Position numbers and translations under genes: made by a program. This document shows positions 7,585-13,935 of a stretch of 19,436 nucleotides of DNA, piece after piece; within the stretch, counting starts at the first letter, position 1, and each line of letters begins with the position of its first letter. The notes beneath the pieces were generated by a model. The model saw only the letters and a program-made list of their open reading frames with translations, searched no databases and was not told where the DNA came from. Source of the DNA: Campylobacterota bacterium (GTDB taxonomy: Bacteria; Campylobacterota; Campylobacteria; Campylobacterales; Sulfurovaceae); contig DSAK01000183.1 in assembly GCA_011372825.1 (NCBI GenBank), positions 1 to 19,436 of the forward strand, written 5' to 3'.

Positions 7585-8655
7585 ATGAAATTACTCTATC
7601 CGTTACCAATAAAAAATGATTTTGTTTTTACATCAACAAGTCGTGATTTTATCGTAGAAGAGATACCTCTTTATCCATTTAGTGGCAAGGGTGAGCATCT
7701 GGTATTGAAGGTTCGCAAAAAAGAGTTAACTACATGGGATATGATAGCCATAATTGCAAAATACTTAGGGATAAATAGGCAAGACATTGGTTATGCTGGA
7801 CTCAAAGATAAACACGCCATGACCTTGCAGTATATATCAATACCCGCAAAATTTGAATCACAAATAAATAATTTTCTCCACGATAGTATTAAAATCCTTG
7901 AAATCTCAAAGCATGCAAATAAAATCAAGATAGGACATCTCAAGGGAAACCGCTTTGAGATGCGTCTAAAAAAAGTGCTTGGTGTCCAAAAAGAGAAGCT
8001 TGATTCTGGATTAAATTGGATAGAGAAAAATGGATTACCAAACTACTTTGGAGTACAACGATTTGGAACAGAGGGGAACAATTGGGAAGATGGGAAAAAA
8101 ATTATAGCAAAAAAGTTAAAAATTGGTGATAAAAAATTACGCGAATTTTTAGTAGGCTCCTACCAGAGCTATCTTTTTAACCAATGGCTTTCAAAAAGGA
8201 TAGAGATAAGCTTGCTTTTGTCTCAATATACCCAACAAGAGTGTGAAGCGATTATGCAGCTTCCTTTTGATACCCTCAAAGGGACAAAAAAACAGAGTCA
8301 ATTTTTCAAAATCTTGCATGGTGATGTGATGATGCACTATCCCCACGGAAGGCTCTTTGAGGCAGAAGATATACTTCAAGAATCACAAAGATTCAATGCA
8401 AGAGACATCTCCCCAACTGGACTTTTAGCAGGAATAAAAACGACATATGCAAATAGTGGTGCTCGTGTGATTGAAGAGGAGTTCAAAGAGAATATCCCTC
8501 TTCAAGGTTCCAGAAGATATGGTTGGATTTGGGCTACAGATATTACCAAAAAATATATCCCTGAAAAGGCACACTATGAGCTTGGATTTGTATTGCCAAA
8601 AGGGTGCTATGCTACAAATGTACTAGATTTGTTAAGGGGGGGGAGACAAAACTAG
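7585..8655 (+). CDS. truD: tRNA pseudouridine(13) synthase TruD
   Basis: 356 residues. It isomerises U13 of certain tRNAs to pseudouridine in the cytoplasm. The TruD signature GYAGLKDKHA (69-78) supplies the catalytic aspartate, Asp75. GNRFEM (121-126) and LPNYFGVQRFG (151-161) are also family motifs, the latter leading into the inserted TRUD domain. ATG has AAAGG upstream. The end is unusual: codons for Arg-Gly-Gly are written by a run of eight G (8636-8643), followed by RQN and a stop. Adding or losing one G changes the C-terminus, and losing one fuses it to the next gene. Length and motifs are otherwise normal. Confidence 0.96.
   Translation: MKLLYPLPIKNDFVFTSTSRDFIVEEIPLYPFSGKGEHLVLKVRKKELTTWDMIAIIAKYLGINRQDIGYAGLKDKHAMTLQYISIPAKFESQINNFLHDSIKILEISKHANKIKIGHLKGNRFEMRLKKVLGVQKEKLDSGLNWIEKNGLPNYFGVQRFGTEGNNWEDGKKIIAKKLKIGDKKLREFLVGSYQSYLFNQWLSKRIEISLLLSQYTQQECEAIMQLPFDTLKGTKKQSQFFKILHGDVMMHYPHGRLFEAEDILQESQRFNARDISPTGLLAGIKTTYANSGARVIEEEFKENIPLQGSRRYGWIWATDITKKYIPEKAHYELGFVLPKGCYATNVLDLLRGGRQN
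8636..8643 (+). repeat. Poly-G tract of eight at the end of truD
   Basis: Eight consecutive G in the last codons of truD. Campylobacterota often use G tracts of this length for slipped-strand phase variation. With seven G the frame reads through into the downstream ABM gene; with nine it adds a different tail of about a dozen residues. Confidence 0.8.
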
Positions 8656-8659
8656 CCGA

Positions 8660-8701
8660 TCGCTTGTCTTTGGGGTAGATGTATTGTCCAAAGGAAAGCG
8701 A
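8660..8701 (+). other. Hairpin between truD and the ABM gene
   Basis: TCGC, internal loop, CTTTGG, 14-base loop, CCAAAG, internal loop, GCGA. There is no following U-tract, so it is more likely an RNA stability or processing element in a shared transcript than a terminator. Confidence 0.4.
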
Positions 8702-8722
8702 CAAACTAAAAAAGGAGTAATT

Positions 8723-9028
8723 ATGATTTATTGTACTGCAGAATTTGAGGCAAAAGAGGGGAGAGAAGAGGAGCTTTTTTTGATCCTCAAAGGACTTGAA
8801 GAGCCAACCCATAAAGAAAAAGGGTGCATAGCATACAAAGTTATGCGTAAGATTGAGAGTCCATTTGCTACTGGAGAGCATGGTGGGATTTTGTTTAATG
8901 AGATTTGGGAGAGTTTAGAGATATTTGAAAAACATTGTCAGATGCCTTATATTGTCGATTTTTTTGAGCGACAATGTCTTAGTCCTGACGGGTTAGTAGC
9001 TAGGTACAATGTAAATATTTTTGCATAA
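8723..9028 (+). CDS. Antibiotic biosynthesis monooxygenase (ABM) domain protein
   Basis: 101 residues forming a single ferredoxin-like ABM domain: MIYCTAEFEAKEGREEE, then a strand with GCIAYKV, then ILFNEIWESLEIFEKHC and a C-terminal Phe-rich end. Relatives are small dimeric quinol monooxygenases (YgiN-like) or proteins of unknown redox role; the substrate cannot be told. I take the ATG at 8723, five bases after AAAGGAG. An in-frame TTG at 8684 has no matching site and reads a basic, atypical leader. It follows truD by 67 bases with no obvious promoter between them. Odd: this frame becomes continuous with truD if the G8 tract loses one base. Confidence 0.85.
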   Translation: MIYCTAEFEAKEGREEELFLILKGLEEPTHKEKGCIAYKVMRKIESPFATGEHGGILFNEIWESLEIFEKHCQMPYIVDFFERQCLSPDGLVARYNVNIFA

Positions 9029-9049
9029 TTAAAACCTTTGCAATTTCGA

Positions 9050-9055
9050 TATAAT
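9050..9055 (+). promoter_or_regulatory. Consensus -10 before the KKhh peptide gene
   Basis: TATAAT; transcription would start near 9062, about 24 bases before the ATG of the small lysine-rich reading frame. Confidence 0.55.
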
Positions 9056-9085
9056 ATAAGTTATCTTATCTAAAACGAGTCTTAC

Positions 9086-9154
9086 ATGGGAAAAGAATTG
9101 AAGAAAAAGGTAATTAAAAAAGTTGCCAAAAAAGCTGTCAAGAAACTAGCGTAG
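9086..9154 (+). CDS. 22-residue lysine-rich amphipathic peptide
   Basis: ATG to TAG, reading MGKELKKKVIKKVAKKAVKK then LA. From residue 7 two lysines alternate with two hydrophobic residues four times (KKVI, KKVA, KKAV, KKLA), the pattern of a cationic amphipathic helix. Eleven of 22 residues are Lys (positions 3, 6-8, 11, 12, 15, 16, 19, 20 and one end count uncertain). A consensus TATAAT lies at 9050-9055; the ribosome site is weak (ACGAG, six bases before ATG). It stands alone between the ABM gene and a convergent tRNA. Possible roles are membrane-active peptide, nucleic-acid-binding peptide, or a chance frame in a small RNA. I recognise no family. Confidence 0.45.
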   Translation: MGKELKKKVIKKVAKKAVKKLA

Positions 9155-9194
9155 TTGTCATCAATCAAAATCAAATAGATGTGAGATCGTATAA

Positions 9195-9280
9195 TGGCGG
9201 ATAGAGGGGGATTCGAACCCCCGGTACTTGCGTACGGCCGCGTTCCAGGCGACTGGATTAAACCACTCTCCCATCTATCC
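9195..9280 (-). tRNA. tRNA-Ser (GGA)
   Basis: 86 bases including encoded CCA. Acceptor GGATAGA pairs with TCTATCC; anticodon loop CTGGAAC gives GGA; a long variable arm (GTAC-GCAA-GTAC) is typical of class II serine tRNA; T arm GGGGGTTCGAATCCCCC. A minus-strand TATAAT lies at 9298-9303. Confidence 0.97.
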
Positions 9281-9297
9281 TTGAATGAAGCAGTGGA

Positions 9298-9303
9298 ATT
9301 ATA
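9298..9303 (-). promoter_or_regulatory. -10 box for tRNA-Ser(GGA)
   Basis: TATAAT on the minus strand, about 18 bases upstream of the mature tRNA 5' end. Confidence 0.55.
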
Positions 9304-9331
9304 TCTTAATATATTTTAAGAGAGACTTCGC

Positions 9332-9337
9332 TATACT
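9332..9337 (+). promoter_or_regulatory. -10 box for the SRP RNA gene
   Basis: TATACT; transcription would start near 9344, so the transcript would begin with the hairpin at 9350-9389 before the mature RNA. Confidence 0.45.
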
Positions 9338-9349
9338 TCTACTTCGATA

Positions 9350-9389
9350 GAGGCGTTGAGGGCAACAGAATCGTTGCTTTGAACGCCTC
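9350..9389 (+). other. Hairpin overlapping the 5' end of SRP RNA
   Basis: GAGGCGTT (9350-9357) pairs perfectly with AACGCCTC (9382-9389), with inner CAAC/GTTG pairing. The right arm includes the first bases assigned to the SRP RNA, so this stem competes with the closing helix of that RNA or marks a precursor processing site. Confidence 0.5.
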
Positions 9390-9488
9390 TTTCTAGACCT
9401 GTGCAATAGCACAATAGGGCAACGGGTCAGGATGGGAACATAGCAGCCCACCTTGTTGTGTTGTGTGCCGCAGGTATCTGGGGAGAGG
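9386..9488 (+). ncRNA. ffs: Signal recognition particle RNA (small bacterial type)
   Basis: About 103 bases. The conserved Ffh-binding domain is visible as GGGTCAGGATGGGAAC followed by AGCAGCCCACC. The ends pair (CCTCTTTCTAGACCTG with CAGGTATCTGGGGAGAGG, with small bulges) into the usual rod. It forms with Ffh the particle that targets membrane proteins to FtsY and Sec. The exact 5' end is uncertain because of the overlapping upstream hairpin. A weak GAGA/TCTC hairpin and U-rich run follow at 9484-9511. Confidence 0.88.
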
Positions 9489-9526
9489 TTATATCTCGCT
9501 TTTATTTTTATCCCTTGCTATTAATT

Positions 9527-9532
9527 TATAAT
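9527..9532 (+). promoter_or_regulatory. Consensus -10 of the unassigned transcript
   Basis: TATAAT downstream of ffs; predicted start near 9540. No -35 recognised. Confidence 0.5.
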
Positions 9533-9564
9533 TTGGCTACATTGTTACTATTGAAGGATGATTT

Positions 9565-9630
9565 TTGAGTTTCATCTTTGGTTTGTTTTTTATTTTTAAC
9601 CGCTCGTTAGCTTTGGCTTCAAGCCCCTAA
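9565..9630 (+). CDS. Possible 21-residue hydrophobic peptide (TTG start)
   Basis: Reads MSFIFGLFFIFNRSLALASS and P before TAA, a hydrophobic N-terminal half like a single membrane segment or signal peptide. GAAGGA lies six bases upstream of the TTG and a TATAAT is 33 bases upstream. Its size resembles leader peptides or small membrane toxins, but that is only a resemblance. The T-rich DNA would give Phe-rich frames by chance. Confidence 0.2.
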   Translation: MSFIFGLFFIFNRSLALASSP

Positions 9631-9785
9631 GAATACTCTTTAAGTTCCATTTAGTCGCTTCATGACAAAGTGTATTTTACAAAAATAAAGAAATTCTAAC
9701 GGCAAATCAAACAAACTAAACTGTAAAATGATTGATAAGTGCAAAAGGTCAGCAAGTAGAGAATGTAAGCATTCTTTAATTGTTT

Positions 9786-9819
9786 GATTTGACTAGAGGC
9801 TCTCTAGTCAAATCTTTTT
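9786..9819 (+). terminator. Strong intrinsic terminator, plus strand
   Basis: Thirteen-pair perfect stem (GATTTGACTAGAG and CTCTAGTCAAATC) with a three-base loop, followed by five T. It has the U-tract only in the plus direction. Its right arm contains the last codons and stop of the convergent msrBA gene. Confidence 0.75.
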
Positions 9820-10733
9820 ATTCTTGTATGGCAGTAGGGTTGTTTGTTGTGCTTGAAATAATAATCTTGATGGTACTCTTCGGCTTCATAAAATGGGCTA
9901 TAATCGAAAATCTTCGTAGCGACTTTATACCCTTTCTCTTCTAATTGTAAAATAAGTTTTTTTATCACCTCTTTTTCTTTTTCATCATTGACAAATATTG
10001 CAGAGAGATACTGTGAGCCTATATCTGGACCTTGTCCATTTGTTTGTGTTGGATCGTGTATCTCAAAAAATAGCTTTGCAAGGCTTGCATAATCTATCTC
10101 TTGGGGATTGTAAACCACTTTGACAACCTCTAGATGTTCAGTGTTGCCATTGCACACTTCGCGGTATGTTGGGTTTTTTGTTTTGCCACCCATATATCCA
10201 GAGATTGCCTCCTTGACACCATTTAGTTTTTCAAAGTAGTACTCCACGCCCCAAAAGCACCCACCAGCAAAATATGCCTCTTTGTAAAGTGAAGTATTTA
10301 CATCTTGTTTGTCAAATGATAGAGATAGTGAATTGACACAATGTCTAGTATTTTTGGAGGTAAATCCTTCTCCTCTGAAGACATGACCTAGATGTCCACC
10401 GCAGTTTGCACAAACTATCTCTGTGCGTCTACCATCTTTGTCTGGAATCTCTTTTACAGCATTTGGTATCGCATCATCGAAGCTAGGCCAGCCAGTGTGT
10501 GAATTAAATTTTGATTTTGATTCAAAAAGTGCAGAACCACATAGTTTACAGCGGTAGATACCATCTTGTTTATTCTCAAGTAATGCACCGCTAAATGGAG
10601 CCTCAGTACCTTTGTCAATCAGGATATGTTTCTCTTGGGGGGTTAAATCTTTGATTCTATTTTCCCATTTTTCCATTGCTATCTCTCCTCCTACTAAGAA
10701 TATCGGCAAAATCAATAATATATATCTAAACAT
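9804..10733 (-). CDS. Fused methionine sulfoxide reductase MsrB-MsrA
   Basis: 309 residues. MsrB comes first (about 22-142), with zinc cysteines C62, C65, C108 and C111 and catalytic Cys132 in RHCVNS. MsrA follows (about 150-305), with catalytic Cys159 in GGCFWG. Together they reduce R- and S-methionine sulfoxide. Residues 1-16 (MFRYILLILPIFLVGG) look like a signal peptide or anchor. Two starts are well supported: ATG at 10733 with AAGGAG, and in-frame ATG at residue 20 (10674-10676) with AGGAGGAG upstream inside the coding sequence. The first gives an exported form, the second a cytoplasmic one. The stop lies within the plus-strand terminator stem. Confidence 0.94.
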   Translation of the reverse strand: MFRYILLILPIFLVGGEIAMEKWENRIKDLTPQEKHILIDKGTEAPFSGALLENKQDGIYRCKLCGSALFESKSKFNSHTGWPSFDDAIPNAVKEIPDKDGRRTEIVCANCGGHLGHVFRGEGFTSKNTRHCVNSLSLSFDKQDVNTSLYKEAYFAGGCFWGVEYYFEKLNGVKEAISGYMGGKTKNPTYREVCNGNTEHLEVVKVVYNPQEIDYASLAKLFFEIHDPTQTNGQGPDIGSQYLSAIFVNDEKEKEVIKKLILQLEEKGYKVATKIFDYSPFYEAEEYHQDYYFKHNKQPYCHTRIKRFD

Positions 10734-11009
10734 ACTATTTTCTCCTTGAAATACAATAGCAATTTGAGCTTAAATAGTAATAAGAAAAATTTATCAATAA
10801 GAATTTATCTATTTTGCAAAAGCTACACTCCTATACTTGCCATAATTTTACAAAGAGAGATGATATGTAAAATACTTATGCTAATTGGTCAATCACAACT
10901 TTAGCAGTGAGTTTAGAGCAGGGTGTCAACATAATTTACTTATCTAATTGAAATCGTTGGATTTGAAATAGTCGTACAAAAAAGAGACAAAATTTAAGAA
11001 TTATTTGAA
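10734..11009. other. AT-rich intergenic region, no gene supported
   Basis: Carries the msrBA leader on the minus strand and the tRNA-Val promoter at its right end. A plus-strand frame from ATG 10860 gives a 14-codon peptide and then meets several stops, so no gene is supported. Confidence 0.5.
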
Positions 11010-11015
11010 TATAAT
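11010..11015 (+). promoter_or_regulatory. -10 box for tRNA-Val
   Basis: TATAAT, 14 bases before the mature tRNA 5' end. Possibly also serves thrS downstream, since no terminator is visible between them. Confidence 0.55.
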
Positions 11016-11028
11016 TCAATTCTTCAAA

Positions 11029-11104
11029 GATCGCGTAGCTCAGTTGGTAGAGCACTACCTTGACATGGTAGGGGTCGTTGGTTCAAGTCCAATCGTGATC
11101 ACCA
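11029..11104 (+). tRNA. tRNA-Val (GAC)
   Basis: 76 bases with encoded CCA. Acceptor GATCGCG pairs with CGTGATC; D arm GCTCAGTTGGTAGAGC; anticodon stem CTACC/GGTAG with loop TTGACAT (anticodon GAC); T arm around GGTTCAAGTCC. Confidence 0.97.
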
Positions 11105-11183
11105 CTTGCTTTCTTGTTTAATCCATCTTCTTAAAACTTTTTGTTATAATATCGCCATTTTTAAAAACCAATAAAGGTTCATG

Positions 11184-12998
11184 ATGGAGAAGATAGTTAT
11201 AGGCTACAAAGATAGTAGCGGTAATCTCATAGATACTCAAAGTATCAAAGATAGTGTAAATTTGAGTGAAGTTTACTACGATAACACCCCAGAAGCGTTG
11301 GAGATTATCCGCCACTCTACAGCTCACTTGATGGCTCAGGCGATACTAGAGCTTTATGGAAATGCACAATTTTTTGTTGGACCTGTAGTTGATGAAGGTT
11401 TTTACTATGATTTTCGAGCTGAAACCAAGATAGGTGAAGAGGACTTAAAAACGATAGAAAATAAGATGAAAGAGCTCATCAAGAAAAAGTCTATTATAGA
11501 AAAATATGAGATTTCAAAAAGCGAAGCATTGAGTAAATTTGGCGATGATGACCTCAAGCAAGCCGTGTTGTCTCGCATACCAGATGAGGTTGTCTCTATC
11601 TATAAGCAAGGAAATTTTGAAGATTTATGCCGTGGACCACATGTGCCAACTACAGCCCTTTTGCACAACTTCAAACTCACTCGTGTTGCAGGAGCATATC
11701 TAGGGGGAGATGAAAAGGCAGAGATGCTAACAAGGATCTATGGTGTTGCATTTGCAGACAAAGAGAGTCTCAAAGCCCACCTTAAGATGATAGAAGAGGC
11801 AAAAAAAAGGGACCATAGAAAACTTGGCAATGAGCTAGAGCTTTTTATGTTCAACGAAGAAGCAGGAGCAGGGTTGCCATTTTGGTTGCCAAAAGGCGCA
11901 AGGCTTCGAGCAAAATTAGAAGCACTACTGCACAAAGCGCACCGCCAAAGAGGGTATGAGCCTGTTAGGGGCCCTGAGATTTTAAATGCAAATATGTGGA
12001 GAACTTCTGGGCACTATGCATGTTATGGTGAAAATATGTATCTCACTACTATAGACGATCAAGAGTATGGCATCAAGCCTATGAACTGCATAGGGCATAT
12101 ACAGATATTTAAACAATCAAGTAAAAGTTATCGCGATTTGCCTCTTAAATATTATGAGTATGGAGTTGTCCACCGCCATGAAAAATCAGGCGTATTGCAT
12201 GGTCTTTTGAGGGTGAGAGAATTTACCCAAGATGACGCCCATATATTCTGTACCCCTGAGCAAATTAAGTCTGTGGTTTTAGAGGTTGTAGAGTTTGTCG
12301 ATAGTGTGATGAAAAAGTTTGGATTTGAATATACTATGGAGATATCTACCAAGCCAGAAAAAGCTATTGGTGATGACGCAGTTTGGGAGATTGCAACTCA
12401 AGCTTTGCGAGATGCTATGGATGAAAACAATCTCCCATATAGTATCGATGAGGGGGGCGGAGCATTTTATGGACCTAAAATTGATGTTAAGATTACAGAT
12501 GCTTTGGGACGAAAATGGCAGTGTGGCACTATCCAAGTAGATTTTAACTTACCTGAGAGATTTGAAGTAGAGTATGTAGATGAGGACAACACTAGAAAAC
12601 AACCTGTGATGATACACCGTGCAATACTAGGCTCATTTGAGCGATTTATAGCTATCCTTACGGAGCATTTTGCTGGAGAGTTCCCACTTTTTATCGCTCC
12701 AACCGGAGTAATTTTTGTCCCTATATCACAATCTCATGTAGCTTATGCCAAAGAGCTTCAAAAAGCCATGATGAAGATAGATATAGATAGCGAAGTGTAT
12801 GATAAAAATGATAGTCTTAACAAACGGATAAGAAATGCAGAAAAACAAAGAGTACCATATGTAGTCATCATCGGGGATGAAGAGGTAACCAATAAAACTT
12901 TGGCGATTCGCGATAGACGAACAAAAGAACAATATAATCTTACGCAAGATGAATTTATGGTAAAATTATCCAACCAACTTCAAGAAGGAACAATTTGA
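11184..12998 (+). CDS. thrS: Threonyl-tRNA synthetase
   Basis: 604 residues from the second of two adjacent ATGs (11181 and 11184); the second is better spaced from AAAGG. It charges tRNA-Thr with threonine. The editing domain shows HSTAHL (about 44-49) and DLCRGPH (about 148-154). The class II core has the zinc residues Cys302 in MNCIGH and His353 in DDAHIF, and motif 2 RVREF. The C-terminal anticodon-binding domain is complete. The segment before the editing motif is only about 43 residues, shorter than in E. coli, so a full TGS domain is absent, as I recall for Campylobacter. Its stop TGA overlaps the infC start. Confidence 0.97.
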   Translation: MEKIVIGYKDSSGNLIDTQSIKDSVNLSEVYYDNTPEALEIIRHSTAHLMAQAILELYGNAQFFVGPVVDEGFYYDFRAETKIGEEDLKTIENKMKELIKKKSIIEKYEISKSEALSKFGDDDLKQAVLSRIPDEVVSIYKQGNFEDLCRGPHVPTTALLHNFKLTRVAGAYLGGDEKAEMLTRIYGVAFADKESLKAHLKMIEEAKKRDHRKLGNELELFMFNEEAGAGLPFWLPKGARLRAKLEALLHKAHRQRGYEPVRGPEILNANMWRTSGHYACYGENMYLTTIDDQEYGIKPMNCIGHIQIFKQSSKSYRDLPLKYYEYGVVHRHEKSGVLHGLLRVREFTQDDAHIFCTPEQIKSVVLEVVEFVDSVMKKFGFEYTMEISTKPEKAIGDDAVWEIATQALRDAMDENNLPYSIDEGGGAFYGPKIDVKITDALGRKWQCGTIQVDFNLPERFEVEYVDEDNTRKQPVMIHRAILGSFERFIAILTEHFAGEFPLFIAPTGVIFVPISQSHVAYAKELQKAMMKIDIDSEVYDKNDSLNKRIRNAEKQRVPYVVIIGDEEVTNKTLAIRDRRTKEQYNLTQDEFMVKLSNQLQEGTI

Positions 12999-13540
12999 GT
13001 AGACAGACAAGCTCCAGAGCAAAAGGGAAAAAAGAACAAACATTCATCAACGATGAAATAGTAGCAAAAGAGTTAAGAACAGTAGGGGATGATGGCTCGC
13101 AATTAGGCATTATCTCAAGAGATGAGGCATTAAGATTAGCAGAGTCAAAAGGGCTTGATTTAGTCCTTATCTCACCTGATGCAAATCCGCCAGTTGCCAA
13201 GTTGATGGACTACGGTAAGCATCTCTATGAGATAGAAAAACGTAAAAAAGAAGCCAAGAAAAAGCAAAAGATTATCGAAATCAAAGAGATAAAATTCTCT
13301 TGTAAAATAGCCGAAAATGATATCAACTACAAAGTAAAACATACTAGAGAATTCCTAGAAAAAGGGAAGCATGTCAAGCTTAGAGTTTTTCTAAGGGGTC
13401 GTGAGATGTCAAACCCAGAATGGGGAGCTGAGGTGCTTAAAAAAGTATGGCCAATGGTTGAAGATATAGCTACCATAGAAAAAGATATCCAACAAGAGGG
13501 GCGCTATGTGAGTATGTACGTGGTCCCAAATAAAAAATAA
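12995..13540 (+). CDS. infC: Translation initiation factor IF-3
   Basis: 181 residues. Binds the 30S subunit and checks the initiator tRNA and start codon. The N-terminal domain includes FINDEIVAKELRTVG and AESKGLDLVLISPDANPPV; a lysine-rich linker follows (YEIEKRKKEAKKKQK); the C-terminal domain shows IKEIKF and LRGREMSNPEWG. The start is TTG at 12995-12997, preceded by AAGGA at five bases and overlapping the thrS stop as TTGA. Rare starts are the rule for infC, because IF-3 discriminates against them and so limits its own synthesis; TTG here may do the same. Confidence 0.96.
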   Translation: MSRQTSSRAKGKKEQTFINDEIVAKELRTVGDDGSQLGIISRDEALRLAESKGLDLVLISPDANPPVAKLMDYGKHLYEIEKRKKEAKKKQKIIEIKEIKFSCKIAENDINYKVKHTREFLEKGKHVKLRVFLRGREMSNPEWGAEVLKKVWPMVEDIATIEKDIQQEGRYVSMYVVPNKK

Positions 13541-13586
13541 TCTTTAAGTTGGAGTTATAATTTACCTCTATTTTATATATGTATGA

Positions 13587-13592
13587 TATAAT
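13587..13592 (+). promoter_or_regulatory. -10 box upstream of rpmI
   Basis: TATAAT between infC and rpmI, giving a start near 13599. It would let the two ribosomal protein genes be made apart from thrS-infC. Confidence 0.5.
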
Positions 13593-13628
13593 TTCGTCCC
13601 ATTTTCTGATATTATGAAAGGAGAAACG

Positions 13629-13820
13629 ATGCCTAAAATGAAGAGCGTAAAAGGTGCTGTCAAGCGCTTCAAGATTAAAAAAAGTGGTGCAATCAAACGT
13701 GGAACAGCGTTTAGAAGCCATATCTTGAGCAAAGTAGATGGCAAGCATCACAGACAAATGAGAAGCCCTAAGTATGTCCATGCTAGTGATGCGAAAAAAA
13801 TCAAAGAGATGATTTCTTAA
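13629..13820 (+). CDS. rpmI: 50S ribosomal protein L35 (bL35)
   Basis: 63 residues, very basic, beginning MPKMKSVKGAVKRFKIKKSG and containing the family's HxL pattern (RSHILSKVDGKHHRQMR). The ATG at 13629 is five bases after AAAGGAG. An in-frame ATG at 13614 would overlap that site and is rejected. Part of the conserved infC-rpmI-rplT order. Confidence 0.96.
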   Translation: MPKMKSVKGAVKRFKIKKSGAIKRGTAFRSHILSKVDGKHHRQMRSPKYVHASDAKKIKEMIS

Positions 13821-13935
13821 ATCTCTTTTGTAAATAGTTGCGATAAATCGCCAAATGTCCCCCATATAAAAATGGGGCAAGTTCAAGTGTGAAAAAGAGC
13901 TTGACACCTCCAAACAAAAAGGTAAAGGAACACCA
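13821..13935 (+). promoter_or_regulatory. Structured rpmI-rplT spacer, possible L20 control site
   Basis: A 115-base spacer, long for this operon. It contains GCGA-TAAA-TCGC (about 13839-13850), a CCCCAT/ATGGGG hairpin (about 13860-13878) and CAAG/CTTG pairing further on. L20 represses its own operon through mRNA structures that mimic 23S rRNA in other bacteria; whether this spacer does so is inference. Confidence 0.35.

Larger units (their letters stand above)
9540..9819 (+). ncRNA. Candidate structured small RNA, possibly encoding a leader peptide
   Basis: Gene-free stretch bounded by a consensus -10 (9527-9532) and a strong terminator (9786-9819). Nested complementarity is seen: GTTTGTTT (9581-9588) with AAACAAAC (9709-9716), and inside it CGTTAG (9605-9610) with CTAACG (9696-9701). 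A competing 11-base perfect pairing joins AAATCAAACAA (9704-9714) to TTGTTTGATTT (9780-9790), which takes part of the terminator arm. A local hairpin AGAATG-TAAG-CATTCT lies at 9760-9775. A possible 21-codon hydrophobic frame starts at TTG 9565. No known RNA family is recognised; AT-rich chance pairing is a caveat. Confidence 0.4.

Noticed and set aside
8684..8722. Earlier TTG start for the ABM protein
   Set aside because: No ribosome site at the right distance; the ATG at 8723 follows AAAGGAG and matches the usual length of the domain.
10860..11000. Decayed gene between msrBA and tRNA-Val
   Set aside because: The frame gives a 14-residue peptide and then several stops; the remaining codons show no recognisable protein.
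13470..13913. Minus-strand frame of 147 codons across infC end, rpmI and the rplT leader
   Set aside because: Antisense to certain ribosomal protein genes with no family features or start signals.
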